Shown here: one piece after another, positions 46,051-55,058 of the stretch
Numbering within the stretch: the stretch's first letter is position 1
Layout: each line of letters begins with the position of its first letter
Assembly (NCBI GenBank): GCA_965222765.1
Contig: CBDCVG010000108.1
Location: forward strand, 372,001 to 436,000
DNA length: 64,000 nucleotides
From: Caldora sp965222765
GTDB lineage: Bacteria > Cyanobacteriota > Cyanobacteriia > Cyanobacteriales > Coleofasciculaceae
Direction: 5' to 3'
Program-made: the position numbers and the translations under genes
The notes under the pieces: model-generated
Seen by the model: only the letters and a program-made list of their open reading frames with translations
Told to the model about the DNA's origin: nothing
The model's database searches: none

Positions 46051-46710
46051 ATGGCGGAAATTTCAGCAAAACTTGTCAAAGAGCTGCGCGACAAAACCGG
46101 CGCAGGTATGATGGATTGTAAAAAAGCTCTCAAAGAGAGTAAAGGAGACATCAGCAAGGCTACGGAATGGCTGCGGCAAAAGGGCATTACCTCAGCAGAG
46201 AAAAAAGCTGGCCGTGTGGCAGCAGAAGGAATTGTGGGCAGTTATATTCATACTGGCGGGCGTGTTGGCGTGCTGGTAGAAGTTAACTGCGAAACAGATT
46301 TTGTTGCCCGTCGCGAGGAATTCCAAGAACTAGTTAAGAACATTGCGATGCAGATTGCAGCTTGTCCCAATGTTGAGTATGTGAAGGTAGAGGATATTCC
46401 TGCTGAAATAAGCGAGAAAGAAAAAGCAATTGAAATGGGTAGGGATGATCTGGCGAAGAAGCCAGATAAAATCAAAGAGAAAATTGTTCAGGGTCGGATC
46501 GACAAACGCCTGAAAGAATTATCTTTGATGGATCAACCCTATATCCGTGATCAAAGCATTAGTGTGGATGAGCTAGTGAAGCAAACTGTTGCTCAGATAG
46601 GTGAAAACATCCAAGTACGTCGCTTTACTCGTTATGTGCTAGGTGAAGGGATTGAAAAGGAAGAGACTAACTTTGCTGATGAAGTTGCTGCTCAAATGGG
46701 TGGTAAGTAA
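46051..46710 (+). CDS. tsf: Translation elongation factor Ts
   Basis: 219 residues from ATG 46051, where the family N-terminus MAEISAKLVKELRDKTGAGM starts; the open frame extends upstream only through the rpsB repeats. The second signature, GRVGVLVEVNCETDFVAR, contacts EF-Tu. It recharges EF-Tu by releasing GDP. Co-transcribed with rpsB (37 bp apart) and followed by a strong terminator. Confidence 0.97.
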   Translation: MAEISAKLVKELRDKTGAGMMDCKKALKESKGDISKATEWLRQKGITSAEKKAGRVAAEGIVGSYIHTGGRVGVLVEVNCETDFVARREEFQELVKNIAMQIAACPNVEYVKVEDIPAEISEKEKAIEMGRDDLAKKPDKIKEKIVQGRIDKRLKELSLMDQPYIRDQSISVDELVKQTVAQIGENIQVRRFTRYVLGEGIEKEETNFADEVAAQMGGK

Positions 46711-46766
46711 TTGATGCCGACGCCGAGATTAAGACTAACCACTTTCAATATGTCTTAGCTTACTTT

Positions 46767-46799
46767 AAACGAGTCATCCAGTCGGGTGACTCGTTTTTC
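46767..46799 (+). terminator. Rho-independent terminator of rpsB-tsf
   Basis: AAACGAGTCA (46767-46776) pairs with TGACTCGTTT (46787-46796), and the right arm merges into a TTTTT run. Confidence 0.88.
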
Positions 46800-47008
46800 T
46801 CATGGGGTCATTGGTGATAAGCAAGCCGAAGTGTCGATAATTGTATATTATAGACTAAACGGTAAAAACAGATGTAGTCCCTCTACTCAATCAAATGCAC
46901 TTCAATGACGAATGTTAGCAACCCTCAGATGCTTTCATCTGAAGCACAAAGCTTATTCGTTTCAATTCGTCGCATAACTATTTGATTGCAGGTATCGAGG
47001 CAAGAATC

Positions 47009-47800
47009 ATGGAACAAATCTATAAATATCCCCGTACCCATCACATCCAGGGTTCGCGGTTACAGCCTGGGGACGAAGATTTAGATAGTATTCCTTTTAG
47101 CGCTATCCAAAATCAATATGTAGTGGTTGAAGAAAAAGTTGATGGAGCCAATGCCGCCATTAGTTTTACGACTAATGGTGAAATTCGATTGCAAAGTCGA
47201 GGACACTATTTAACAGGTGGAGCCAGAGAAAAGCACTTTAACCTATTTAAACAATGGGCAAATACTCACTCAGCAGTGTTTTGGGAAATATTGGGGAATC
47301 GGTTTATTTTGTTTGGAGAGTGGCTGTATGCAAAACATACGGTATTTTACGATGCTCTACCCCACTACTTTCTAGAATACGATCTACTGGATTTAGAACA
47401 GCAAGTATTTCTTAGTACCAATAGTCGTCAGCAGTTACTAGCTGGATTACCTCTGGTTTCCGTACCCGTCTTATTTTCTGGGCAACTCCAATCCTACCAG
47501 CAATTGTTGGGATTACAGGGAAAATCCCACTACCAAACCCCTGCAAATCTAGAGCGTTTTAATCAAATTTGTCAAGAAAAAGGACTTGATGTAGAGCGCT
47601 CCCTTAAACAAACAGATCAAAGTTCCTTGATGGAAGGCTTATACATCAAAGTTGAACCAGATGATACGGTTACAGCTCGGTATAAATACGTGCGTTCCGG
47701 CTTTTTAACAACCATCCTTCAATCAGATGGACATTGGCTCAATCGCCCAATTATACCGAATCTTCTACGTCCTGATGTCGATTTGTTTAGGGTAGTCTAA
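47009..47800 (+). CDS. ATP-dependent RNA ligase family protein
   Basis: 263 residues from ATG 47009; a TTG at 46982 would add nine residues. Nucleotidyltransferase motifs are in order: motif I EEKVDGANAA with Lys43 as the expected AMP-accepting lysine, motif III FGEWLYAKH, motif IV MEGLYIKVE and motif V ARYKYVR. This is a T4 Rnl2-like ligase core without an obvious C-terminal extension. The next gene encodes an HD-phosphoesterase/polynucleotide kinase, so together they can heal and seal broken RNA. Confidence 0.88.
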   Translation: MEQIYKYPRTHHIQGSRLQPGDEDLDSIPFSAIQNQYVVVEEKVDGANAAISFTTNGEIRLQSRGHYLTGGAREKHFNLFKQWANTHSAVFWEILGNRFILFGEWLYAKHTVFYDALPHYFLEYDLLDLEQQVFLSTNSRQQLLAGLPLVSVPVLFSGQLQSYQQLLGLQGKSHYQTPANLERFNQICQEKGLDVERSLKQTDQSSLMEGLYIKVEPDDTVTARYKYVRSGFLTTILQSDGHWLNRPIIPNLLRPDVDLFRVV

Positions 47801-47869
47801 GAAAAAAACAGGTTTTGAGAGGCTCCAAAAACCTAATACCTAATACCTAATACCTAACACCTATTTAAC

Positions 47870-49006
47870 ATGAATATCTCAGTAAAATCATGGACTTTTC
47901 CTTATTGTCCTCAGGAAAAAGACTGGTGGATAAATTGGTCAGCCTTGGAATCAGAATTTGATTGGTTGCGATCGCTTGCTAATTGTCCCCAAAATCCACT
48001 TTATCATGCAGAAGGCAATGTTCTAATTCATACTAAATTGGTATGTGAGGCATTAGTGGCATTACCTGTATGGCGAGCATTATCACCCACACAACGCTCG
48101 GTATTATTTGCTGCTGCTTTACTCCATGATGTTGCTAAACCTGCTTCTACCCAAGTAGAAGCCGATGGTACCATCACCTCGAAAGGTCACGTACTCCAAG
48201 GGTCAAAAATGACACAACAAATACTCTGGGATTTACGTGTACCCTTCTCAGAAAGAGAGGCAGTTGTAGCTCTAGTAAGATACGGTAGTTTACCCCTGTG
48301 GTTTTGGGATAAACCAAACCCGGAACAAGCTGTAATTAAAGCCAGTCAAATTATTCGTTGTGATATGCTATCTATGCTGGCAGAAGCAGACGTGCAGGGA
48401 CGTTATTGTGATGATCAGACTCAGTTATTGGAACGTATTGAGTTTTTCCGGGAATTTGCCCTAGAAAACCACTGTTTTGACCAGCCGCGCTCCTTCCCAT
48501 CACCCCACAGTCGATTTGTCTATTTTCACAAGGAAGATGGCAATCCCAATTATCAGGCTTATGACGATACCCGCTTTCAAGTGGTGCTCATGTCAGGATT
48601 ACCAGGTGTAGGAAAAGATACCTGGATTCACGATCATCTTTCTGATTGGCAGGTAATTTCTTTGGATAGACTGCGGCAACAAATGGGTATTAAACCCTCA
48701 GAGAAACAGGGTGTAGTAGTAAATGCAGCAAAAGCGATCGCTAAAGAATATATGCGCAGTGGACAATCTTTTGTCTGGAATGCTACTAATCTCAGTTGCC
48801 AGTTGCGGGATACACTAATTCGTCTATTTGCTAATTATCAAGGAAAGATTCGCATTGTTTACCTAGAATCACCCTGGGAAGAGTTACTACGGCGTAATCA
48901 GAACCGCACTCATCGGGTTCCAGACAAAGTACTTTACCGAATGAGAAATCGTTTGGAAGTACCAAATATTACTGAAGCACATCAAGTGGATTTGATTATT
49001 AATTGA
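47870..49006 (+). CDS. HD-Pnk: HD-domain phosphoesterase fused to polynucleotide 5'-kinase
   Basis: 378 residues. The N-terminal HD domain has His54 (VLIHTKLV), His86-Asp87 (LLHDVAKP) and His107 (SKGHVLQG). The C-terminal P-loop kinase has GLPGVGKDT (243-251), VWNATNLS, and an Arg-rich lid (RRNQNRTHRVP). The same domain order is found in Runella HD-Pnk, which removes 2',3'-phosphates and phosphorylates 5'-OH ends. The RNA ligase gene 69 bp upstream supplies the sealing step. The gap holds TAATACC heptamer repeats. Confidence 0.88.
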   Translation: MNISVKSWTFPYCPQEKDWWINWSALESEFDWLRSLANCPQNPLYHAEGNVLIHTKLVCEALVALPVWRALSPTQRSVLFAAALLHDVAKPASTQVEADGTITSKGHVLQGSKMTQQILWDLRVPFSEREAVVALVRYGSLPLWFWDKPNPEQAVIKASQIIRCDMLSMLAEADVQGRYCDDQTQLLERIEFFREFALENHCFDQPRSFPSPHSRFVYFHKEDGNPNYQAYDDTRFQVVLMSGLPGVGKDTWIHDHLSDWQVISLDRLRQQMGIKPSEKQGVVVNAAKAIAKEYMRSGQSFVWNATNLSCQLRDTLIRLFANYQGKIRIVYLESPWEELLRRNQNRTHRVPDKVLYRMRNRLEVPNITEAHQVDLIIN

Positions 49007-49198
49007 TTTGAGAGGATTTCTGTTCAAAAAATGACAATGGAAAACTTTGTGTCAATTATCTAGAGGTAGATTTAGTAAAAATATTAGTTACTAACATTTT
49101 ATAATATTCAGATCATCTTTAATCAAAAAAAAATGATTATTTAACTGAGCCTGATATAGAATGGTTTGTTGAAGATACGAAACTCAAATATTATACTG

Positions 49199-49606
49199 AT
49201 GACGTTTGAAAAAGAACACGAAGATATTCTACAGAACATAGAGTTCGCGATTATGGAAGCTTATCACGAACAAGCGGATCTAATTGATGCTGAAGTACTA
49301 ACTGCTATTGAATGGTTAATCCGGAATTATGGTAGAGAAGCTAGCGGTAAGTCCGGTTCATCAGGTCCCCTGAGAGGAATATCAGGAGAAGTTGCTTCAA
49401 AAGTCAAACAAATGTGTGAATGGCGCTTGGGTAGAGCATCATTGTCTGATGAAGAGGATGAATCAGTAGATAAAGAAATGACGCCAAAAACACCGGAGGA
49501 AATTGTCGCTTGCCTCAAGTGGATTCAATCATCCATTAAGTTATGGACAAAAAAAGGTGGACAGCAAGGATATCTTAATTTTGTTAGGCAGTTTTTTCCA
49601 TCTTAA
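49199..49606 (+). CDS. Unknown small acidic protein
   Basis: 135 residues from ATG 49199; a TTG at 49166 would add eleven. The N-terminal half is helical (ILQNIEFAIMEAYHEQADLI, LTAIEWLIRNYGRE). A Gly/Ser loop and a charged helix with DEEDESVDKE follow. The C-terminal helix ends GYLNFVRQFFPS. I recognise no family. It follows the RNA-repair pair by about 190 bp on the same strand. Confidence 0.65.
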   Translation: MTFEKEHEDILQNIEFAIMEAYHEQADLIDAEVLTAIEWLIRNYGREASGKSGSSGPLRGISGEVASKVKQMCEWRLGRASLSDEEDESVDKEMTPKTPEEIVACLKWIQSSIKLWTKKGGQQGYLNFVRQFFPS

Positions 49607-50147
49607 TAGTTGTAGTTAATGCTGTTGAGATTAAAATTACTTTCTTAAAAATAGTGACATCAAAGCAGTATTTCACCGTCACTTTATGGAAGAAACAATA
49701 TCTTTTCCTATTCCCTACTCCCTGCTCCCTTGTTTCTCAAGAGCTCCTGAGAAGCACTTCGCCCCCTCAATTAAATAAGAGAAACAATATCTTTCCCAAT
49801 TACCAATTCCCAATTCGATTTTTCCCAAGCTCTCAAAAGTGTTTTTGCTGTGGTCATGCTGTTGATGAATTGCCGCTCGATATCAGAGAGTGGGATTGTC
49901 CCTCCTGTGGGACTCATCATGACCGTGATGGTAATGCAGCGTTGCACAATTGAATAATCCTAATCCTAAGACGTTTTACGGTCAAGGTGAACAGGATGCA
50001 GAACATGGGTAAACTGATTACCCATTGCTCGAAGCTCGAGCAAGCTAAAACTATTTGAGTCAGATATCAACACCTCACCTCCTTTTCAGCCGCAACCATG
50101 TTAATTTATGTAAATTAGCATGGTTGCATTCATTGGTGCTTACTTGC
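49607..50147. other. Gap with a TnpB remnant and IS200/IS605-like end
   Basis: 49727-49790 is a TTGTTTCTC/GAGAAACAA-bounded repeat related to 3046-3112. The TnpB fragment follows (49819-49953). Downstream, ATGGGTAA/TTACCCAT near 50007-50028 forms a hairpin of the kind found at the right end of IS605-type elements. No intact gene. Confidence 0.5.
49819..49953 (+). pseudogene. C-terminal remnant of an IS200/IS605 TnpB
   Basis: The last 44 codons read FFPSSQKCFCCGHAVDELPL, then REWDCPSCGTHHDRDGNAAL and stop. This is the TnpB zinc ribbon (CxxC...CxxC) and the final RuvC motif (HDRDxNAA). Everything upstream is missing, so no nuclease is encoded. Confidence 0.8.
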
Positions 50148-50264
50148 TTACTTGATACCCAATTGACTACCGCGCTTGTACTGCAGATAAGCAGCAACAA
50201 ACAACCCAGTGAGGGTAACAGGGATTAAGCCAAGGACAATACCGACAAGTAGTGGTTCAACCAC
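50148..50264 (-). CDS. petG: Cytochrome b6f complex subunit PetG
   Basis: 38 residues from a GTG start, with one membrane helix: VEPLLVGIVLGLIPVTLTGL, then FVAAYLQYKRGSQLGIK. Sequence and length match PetG, a small subunit needed for b6f assembly in thylakoids. It is divergent from the cytochrome cM gene, with 184 bp between the starts. Confidence 0.95.
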   Translation of the reverse strand: MVEPLLVGIVLGLIPVTLTGLFVAAYLQYKRGSQLGIK

Positions 50265-50448
50265 GTTGACGCTCCTAATCTATAAGTTTTTTAACCTGTT
50301 TCTCATCCTACTAGCTCTTAAGACAAAACAGCTATGGTAGTGAATTTCTCTTACAGTTCCCAGAAGACAAGAAACATTAGCGTCATTCTCCACTTGATTA
50401 CTCAATCTCTAAACATTAAGCTATGTTTATTATAAAAACGCTTTGTAA

Positions 50449-50847
50449 ATGGTCAATTTGACAAAAGGTTATTTGGATAAGCAACATACCCGGTCTCAGA
50501 TTCCACTTTGGCAGGTTGTCCTAGTGTTAATAGCTCTGCTATTGGCAATCTGTGCTGGAATCTTCTGTTTCCGCTGGATTCAGGTTTCTGACCCTTATAT
50601 ACAAGACGTATTATCACTCAACGGTGATTCAATGCAAGGTCATGCTATTTTTCAAATTAACTGTGCTGGTTGTCATGGTATCGAAGCCGATGGTAAGGTA
50701 GGACCGAGCTTGCATCATGTTTCCCGCCGGAAGTCTGAGTGGAGCTTAATTAGACAAGTGGTTAGTGGGAAAACGCCACCAATGCCCAAATTCCAGCCCA
50801 GCCCCAAAGAAATGGCAGACCTCTTGAGCTACCTTGAACAATTATAG
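50449..50847 (+). CDS. cytM: Cytochrome cM
   Basis: 132 residues. An N-terminal membrane helix (WQVVLVLIALLLAICAGIF) acts as signal or anchor. One heme c site is CAGCH (Cys72, Cys75, His76), with the axial Met112 in KTPPMPKFQPSP. This matches cyanobacterial cytochrome cM, a low-potential c-type cytochrome linked to respiration and stress rather than to normal photosynthetic electron flow. Its position beside petG fits an electron-transport neighbourhood. Confidence 0.9.
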   Translation: MVNLTKGYLDKQHTRSQIPLWQVVLVLIALLLAICAGIFCFRWIQVSDPYIQDVLSLNGDSMQGHAIFQINCAGCHGIEADGKVGPSLHHVSRRKSEWSLIRQVVSGKTPPMPKFQPSPKEMADLLSYLEQL

Positions 50848-50922
50848 ATATTGGGGGTTGGTATAACGACAGAAGACACTTTTGAGCTTGGCTCCCAAAT
50901 CTTCTCCACGACATAAGAATCT

Positions 50923-51267
50923 ATGGATTATCAAACAGCTCGTAGTTTCCTAATTAGTCAGGGAATACTATCTGAGAACAATACTGACAGTTTCCTTATG
51001 CGTCTGAAGCAAGGAAAAGCACCAGTACCAGGTCAGGTAACCAATATGTTGTTAGCCCTAAAAATAGTATTTGAGGGTCTCAGAAGTTCTCCTACTATTG
51101 ATCGAGAACTGAGTTATTCATTGTATCTTTTGTCTTTTGAAAGCAGGCAGCAGTTTGAAGCTGGTCGTCAAGCTAGAATTAACTGGCCCCCATTGCTAGA
51201 TGAAGACTTAAAGAGACTTAACCGAGCTGTCAAGAGTATTTTTGCCGGAGTCTGGGATAGTCATTAA
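50923..51267 (+). CDS. Conserved cyanobacterial protein of unknown function
   Basis: 114 residues from ATG 50923, all-helical, no signal or membrane segment (MDYQTARSFLISQGILSE, PVPGQVTNMLLALKIVFEGL, NWPPLLDEDLKRLNRAVKSI). It looks like a cyanobacterial conserved protein sometimes labelled as dethiobiotin synthase, but no P-loop is present and I would not transfer that function. A hairpin terminator follows. Confidence 0.75.
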   Translation: MDYQTARSFLISQGILSENNTDSFLMRLKQGKAPVPGQVTNMLLALKIVFEGLRSSPTIDRELSYSLYLLSFESRQQFEAGRQARINWPPLLDEDLKRLNRAVKSIFAGVWDSH

Positions 51268-51313
51268 TTATTGAAGTTTTTACTGGATTACTCCAACGGC
51301 AGTGATCACTCCA

Positions 51314-51346
51314 AGAGCCCCAACTTCTTTAAAAAGTTAGGGCTCT
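51314..51346. terminator. Hairpin between convergent genes
   Basis: AGAGCCC(C)AACTT pairs with AAGTTAGGGCTCT, with T and A runs in the loop. It may serve both the unknown gene and glgC on the opposite strand. Confidence 0.6.
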
Positions 51347-51379
51347 CAACAGATTAAGTTACTATGCTGGACGAACCTG

Positions 51380-52672
51380 CTAAATCACAGTTCCATCAGG
51401 AATTACGGCATTTTTTAGTACCACAACAATGCCATTGCGGATCAAAAAGCCCTGTTGTTCACGCTCTGCTTCATCTACTCTGTCTTTATTGATAATTCTG
51501 ACATCCCGACCAATGTGAGCATTTTTATCAATGATGGCACGACGAATTGTGGTATCCGCACCAATCCCTAGGGGAACATTGTTTACCTGTAAATCGGATT
51601 GCTCCTCAGCAAAACGCTTGTAGAAGTCTGCCCCCATGATTAAGCTATCCTCAATAATGCAACCGGATTCAATCCGAGAGCGAATCCCCAAGACAGAATG
51701 ATTAATGCGGCAGTTTTTGAGAATGCAGCCATCTCCAATGATCGATCGGGTTATCTGGCAATCTAACAGTTTGCTGGGGGGCAAATAACGAGCACGAGTG
51801 TAGATTGGGGCTTCCCTGTCATAGAAACTAAATGCTGGTTGTGGTTGTTGAGTTAAGGCCAAATTAGCGTCATAGAAAGCTTCAATCGTCCCAATATCTT
51901 CCCAGTAACCATTAAATAAGTAGGCTTGAAGGTTATAGTCATTCGCTGACGCTGGGATAATTTCTTTGCCAAAGTCTGTTTGTTCAGGATTGGCTTGCAG
52001 CAGCTTTCCTAAAACCTCTTTTTTGAAGACATAAATCCCCATTGAGGCAATGTAAGGATTTTTCTTTGCTTGTTCGGGAGTTAGTCCTAAGGTAGTAGTA
52101 TCTACGTGCATTTTTGTGAGGGCATCCCCGGTGGGTTTTTCACTAAAGTCAACTACCTTGCCGCTTTTTTCATCAATTTTCATCAAGCCAAAACTGCTGG
52201 CTCGTTTCTCATCAATGGGAACCACAGAAAGGGTAATATCTGCTCCAGTCTCTCGATGGCGCTCTACAAACAATCGATAATCCATCCGGTAGAGATGATC
52301 TCCTGACAAAATTAGATATTCATCAACGTCCCAATCCTGTAACATCCAAAGATATTGGCGGACAGCATCTGCCGTACCTTGGAACCAACTGGGGTTCTCT
52401 TTAGTTTGTTGAGCTGCTAGTACCTCCACAAAGCCTTCAGCAAATCCAGAGAAGTTGTAGGTACGAGCAATATGGCGATTGAGGGAAGCTGAGTTAAATT
52501 GGGTCAGCACATAGATTTTCAGAATATCTGAGTTGATGCAGTTACTGACTGGAATATCAATCAAACGATACTTACCTGCCAATGGAACCGCTGGTTTAGC
52601 TCGCAGTTTAGTCAATGGGTAAAGACGGGTGCCAGCTCCACCCCCCAAAATGATGCCTAAGACTCTTTTCAC
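51380..52672 (-). CDS. glgC: Glucose-1-phosphate adenylyltransferase
   Basis: 430 residues. N-terminal catalytic motif GIILGGGAGTRLYPLTKLRA, then GTADAVRQYLWML and the glucose-1-phosphate site FSEKPTG. A left-handed beta-helix C-terminal part carries the activator region ending GIVVVLKNAVIPDGTVI. It makes ADP-glucose for glycogen synthesis and is activated by 3-phosphoglycerate in cyanobacteria. Confidence 0.97.
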   Translation of the reverse strand: MKRVLGIILGGGAGTRLYPLTKLRAKPAVPLAGKYRLIDIPVSNCINSDILKIYVLTQFNSASLNRHIARTYNFSGFAEGFVEVLAAQQTKENPSWFQGTADAVRQYLWMLQDWDVDEYLILSGDHLYRMDYRLFVERHRETGADITLSVVPIDEKRASSFGLMKIDEKSGKVVDFSEKPTGDALTKMHVDTTTLGLTPEQAKKNPYIASMGIYVFKKEVLGKLLQANPEQTDFGKEIIPASANDYNLQAYLFNGYWEDIGTIEAFYDANLALTQQPQPAFSFYDREAPIYTRARYLPPSKLLDCQITRSIIGDGCILKNCRINHSVLGIRSRIESGCIIEDSLIMGADFYKRFAEEQSDLQVNNVPLGIGADTTIRRAIIDKNAHIGRDVRIINKDRVDEAEREQQGFLIRNGIVVVLKNAVIPDGTVI

Positions 52673-52892
52673 AAAAAACCTCTTGGATGCCAGTGAACTC
52701 TCAAGTATAGTGTCTGATTGTGTGGGGCAGTTTTCAAGAGGCTAGGGCTTTTTTCTTGAATCTAGGGAGTCAGGAAACGGAGATCGATGAGTATGGGGAG
52801 CTAGGGAAGCTAGGGAAGCTGGGGAGGACAAGGGAAACATTACCAATTCCCAAACAACAAATGATAAATGACAAATGACAAACAAAAGTTAA

Positions 52893-53123
52893 TCAAGCTT
52901 GAGGAGCGATCGTGAAGTGAGAAGGGAAGCTATGGTTAGATTGAGGATGCCGAGGCGGAACCACGACTGTTATTTTATGATTGCGTTTAGCGATCAGTAC
53001 TTCTTTATCAAAGATGAACTCGCTGTAATCAGCCAGGTTATCTAGTCCGAGCAAGTTCAAGATAATCTCGGCTGCTAGCCAGGTGGTAATTTTGATACAT
53101 ACCTTTTTCCACTGTATTTTCAT
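52893..53123 (-). CDS. Small conserved-looking protein of unknown function
   Basis: 76 residues. The N-terminal half (IKITTWLAAEIILNLLGLDN, then LADYSEFIFDKEV) looks conserved-protein-like, with a hydrophobic helix. The C-terminal half is basic and Pro/His-rich. It lies between glgC and the ndh operon and reads away from ndhA. No function can be assigned. Confidence 0.6.
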   Translation of the reverse strand: MKIQWKKVCIKITTWLAAEIILNLLGLDNLADYSEFIFDKEVLIAKRNHKITVVVPPRHPQSNHSFPSHFTIAPQA

Positions 53124-53825
53124 TACTCGTTATCTGCTGAGGTTGGTGGTTTAGGTCTAGCACTTAGTCTGAGAAGGCATTCTTTCGTCTCAGGTTGGTC
53201 ACTTAATCCGTTGAGTCTGTCAAATCCCTATTTGCCTAATTCAGTTCTTTAGCCCTGTTTTCTGGATAGTATTAAGAAACTTTTCGTACAAAGGAAATGA
53301 GAGCCCTCTATTTCACTACTGACCTTAAGCTAACTTAAGATTTGTAAAGAATATACCATGGAAAGAGTCTACTAATGTAAATTTTTGATGAACTCAGGTC
53401 ACGATCTGGCGTTTTTGAGTTATAGAATCCTAGATTTTGGAGTTAAACCCAGTGTAGGGGAGAGTTTGGCTAAAACTTGGCATCCCAGGCATAGGAGCTG
53501 CAAAACTTGTAACTGGCAAGATGCCAGTTCCACAATTGATACCCTATACCCCACACCCTACTATTAGCCATTAGCTTTGAGCGTGTTTCTCAAGAGAAGT
53601 TATCAGCTTTCTTTAGGCAAATGATAAGAAATTAACTAGGTATCAATTACCAGTAGTTGTACCTTGTCGGAGACCTTCGGGGGATATACTTAGTAAGTAG
53701 TGTAGTCGTAAAAAATCTTTATAAAAAGACTGTTGCTCTTGCTGTTTACTCTCAACCGAGCAAAGCTTCTGCGACCACCAACCTTACTCAACCTAGCAGT
53801 ATTACATTTGCGCTACTAGTATCCT
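53124..53825. other. Gap upstream of the ndh operon
   Basis: No recognisable gene. The two open frames here (53385-53567 and 53657-53842) lack coding character, and the second runs into ndhA. The ndh promoter is expected here, but I cannot place it. Confidence 0.5.
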
Positions 53826-54944
53826 ATGAATCCAGGAATTGACCTCCAAGGAACTTTTATTCAAACCCTCAAAGACTTAGGTATCCCAGCTGGAACAGCT
53901 AAAGCCATTTGGATGCCGCTACCGATGTTTCTCATGATTATCGGTGCAACTGTGGGCGTTTTGGTGGTCGTCTGGCTAGAACGGAAGATTTCTGCCGCAG
54001 CACAACAGCGAATTGGACCAGAATACGCTGGACCGCTGGGTGTTCTTCAACCAGTGGCAGATGGCATCAAACTAGTCTTTAAAGAAGACATTACCCCTGC
54101 CAAGGCTGACCCCTTACTGTTCACCCTTGGACCTGTCCTCGTTGTTATCCCTGTTTTTCTGTCTTACTTAATTGTGCCCTTTGGACAGAATTTGGTGATC
54201 ACAGACGTCGGAACGGGAATATTTTTGTGGATCGCTCTATCAAGCATTCAGCCGATTGGCTTACTGATGTCAGGCTACGCCTCTAACAATAAGTACTCCT
54301 TGCTAGGAGGCTTGAGAGCCGCAGCACAATCCATTAGTTATGAGATTCCTTTGGCATTGTCAGTACTGGCAGTTGTGATGATGTCCAACAGCCTCAGCAC
54401 CATCGACATTGTTCAACAGCAATCAGGCTATGGAATTCTCGGCTGGAACGTTTGGCGTCAACCAGTTGGTTTTCTCATCTTTTGGATAGCTATCCTAGCA
54501 GAATGCGAACGACTGCCCTTTGACCTTCCTGAAGCGGAAGAAGAACTGGTTGCTGGTTATCAAACCGAATACGCAGGGATGAAATTTGGTTTGTTTTACG
54601 TCGGTTCCTACGTTAACCTGGTTCTGTCTGCCCTACTATTTGCTGTTCTCTACCTGGGTGGCTGGGAATTCCCCCTTCCTCTCAACAAATTAGCTGGCTG
54701 GCTAGGCGTCAGTGAAACCAGCTCTTGGCTTCAAATAGTCACCGCATCTTTGGGCATAATGATGACTCTGCTCAAAGCCTACTTGCTAATCTTTATTGCG
54801 ATTTTGCTACGCTGGACAGTTCCCCGTGTACGTATTGACCAGCTGCTCAATTTGGGATGGAAGTTCCTGCTGCCAATTTCTCTGGTGAATCTACTACTGA
54901 CTGCGGCTCTCAAACTGGCATTTCCCGTAGCTTTTGGTGGTTAG
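53826..54944 (+). CDS. ndhA: NAD(P)H-quinone oxidoreductase subunit 1 (NdhA)
   Basis: 372 residues with about eight membrane helices and the quinone-site signatures IGPEYAGPLGVLQPVADGIK and ERLPFDLPEAEEELVAGYQT. NdhA is the membrane-arm subunit nearest the ferredoxin-oxidising peripheral arm of photosynthetic complex I (NDH-1), acting in cyclic electron flow, respiration and CO2 uptake. First gene of ndhA-ndhI-ndhG-ndhE. Confidence 0.97.
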   Translation: MNPGIDLQGTFIQTLKDLGIPAGTAKAIWMPLPMFLMIIGATVGVLVVVWLERKISAAAQQRIGPEYAGPLGVLQPVADGIKLVFKEDITPAKADPLLFTLGPVLVVIPVFLSYLIVPFGQNLVITDVGTGIFLWIALSSIQPIGLLMSGYASNNKYSLLGGLRAAAQSISYEIPLALSVLAVVMMSNSLSTIDIVQQQSGYGILGWNVWRQPVGFLIFWIAILAECERLPFDLPEAEEELVAGYQTEYAGMKFGLFYVGSYVNLVLSALLFAVLYLGGWEFPLPLNKLAGWLGVSETSSWLQIVTASLGIMMTLLKAYLLIFIAILLRWTVPRVRIDQLLNLGWKFLLPISLVNLLLTAALKLAFPVAFGG

Positions 54945-55058
54945 TCAGTGGTCATAGTTTATTGCTAATTGTTAATGGCTAATTGTTAATTGTTAGTAGT
55001 AATTTTCTAATAGCCATTAACAAAGGACAAAGAACTTGAAAAACAGAGACAAACAATT

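Noticed and set aside
45699..46187. Long antisense open frame of Leu/Phe/Trp repeats opposite rpsB/tsf
   Set aside because: It only mirrors the 18-bp repeats of the S2 tail and the tsf start; no start signal or family character.
50923..51267. Dethiobiotin synthase
   Set aside because: The label has been used for similar small proteins, but no P-loop or BioD motif is present.
53385..53842. Two 60-residue frames upstream of ndhA
   Set aside because: No family resemblance or ribosome-binding site, and the second runs into ndhA.
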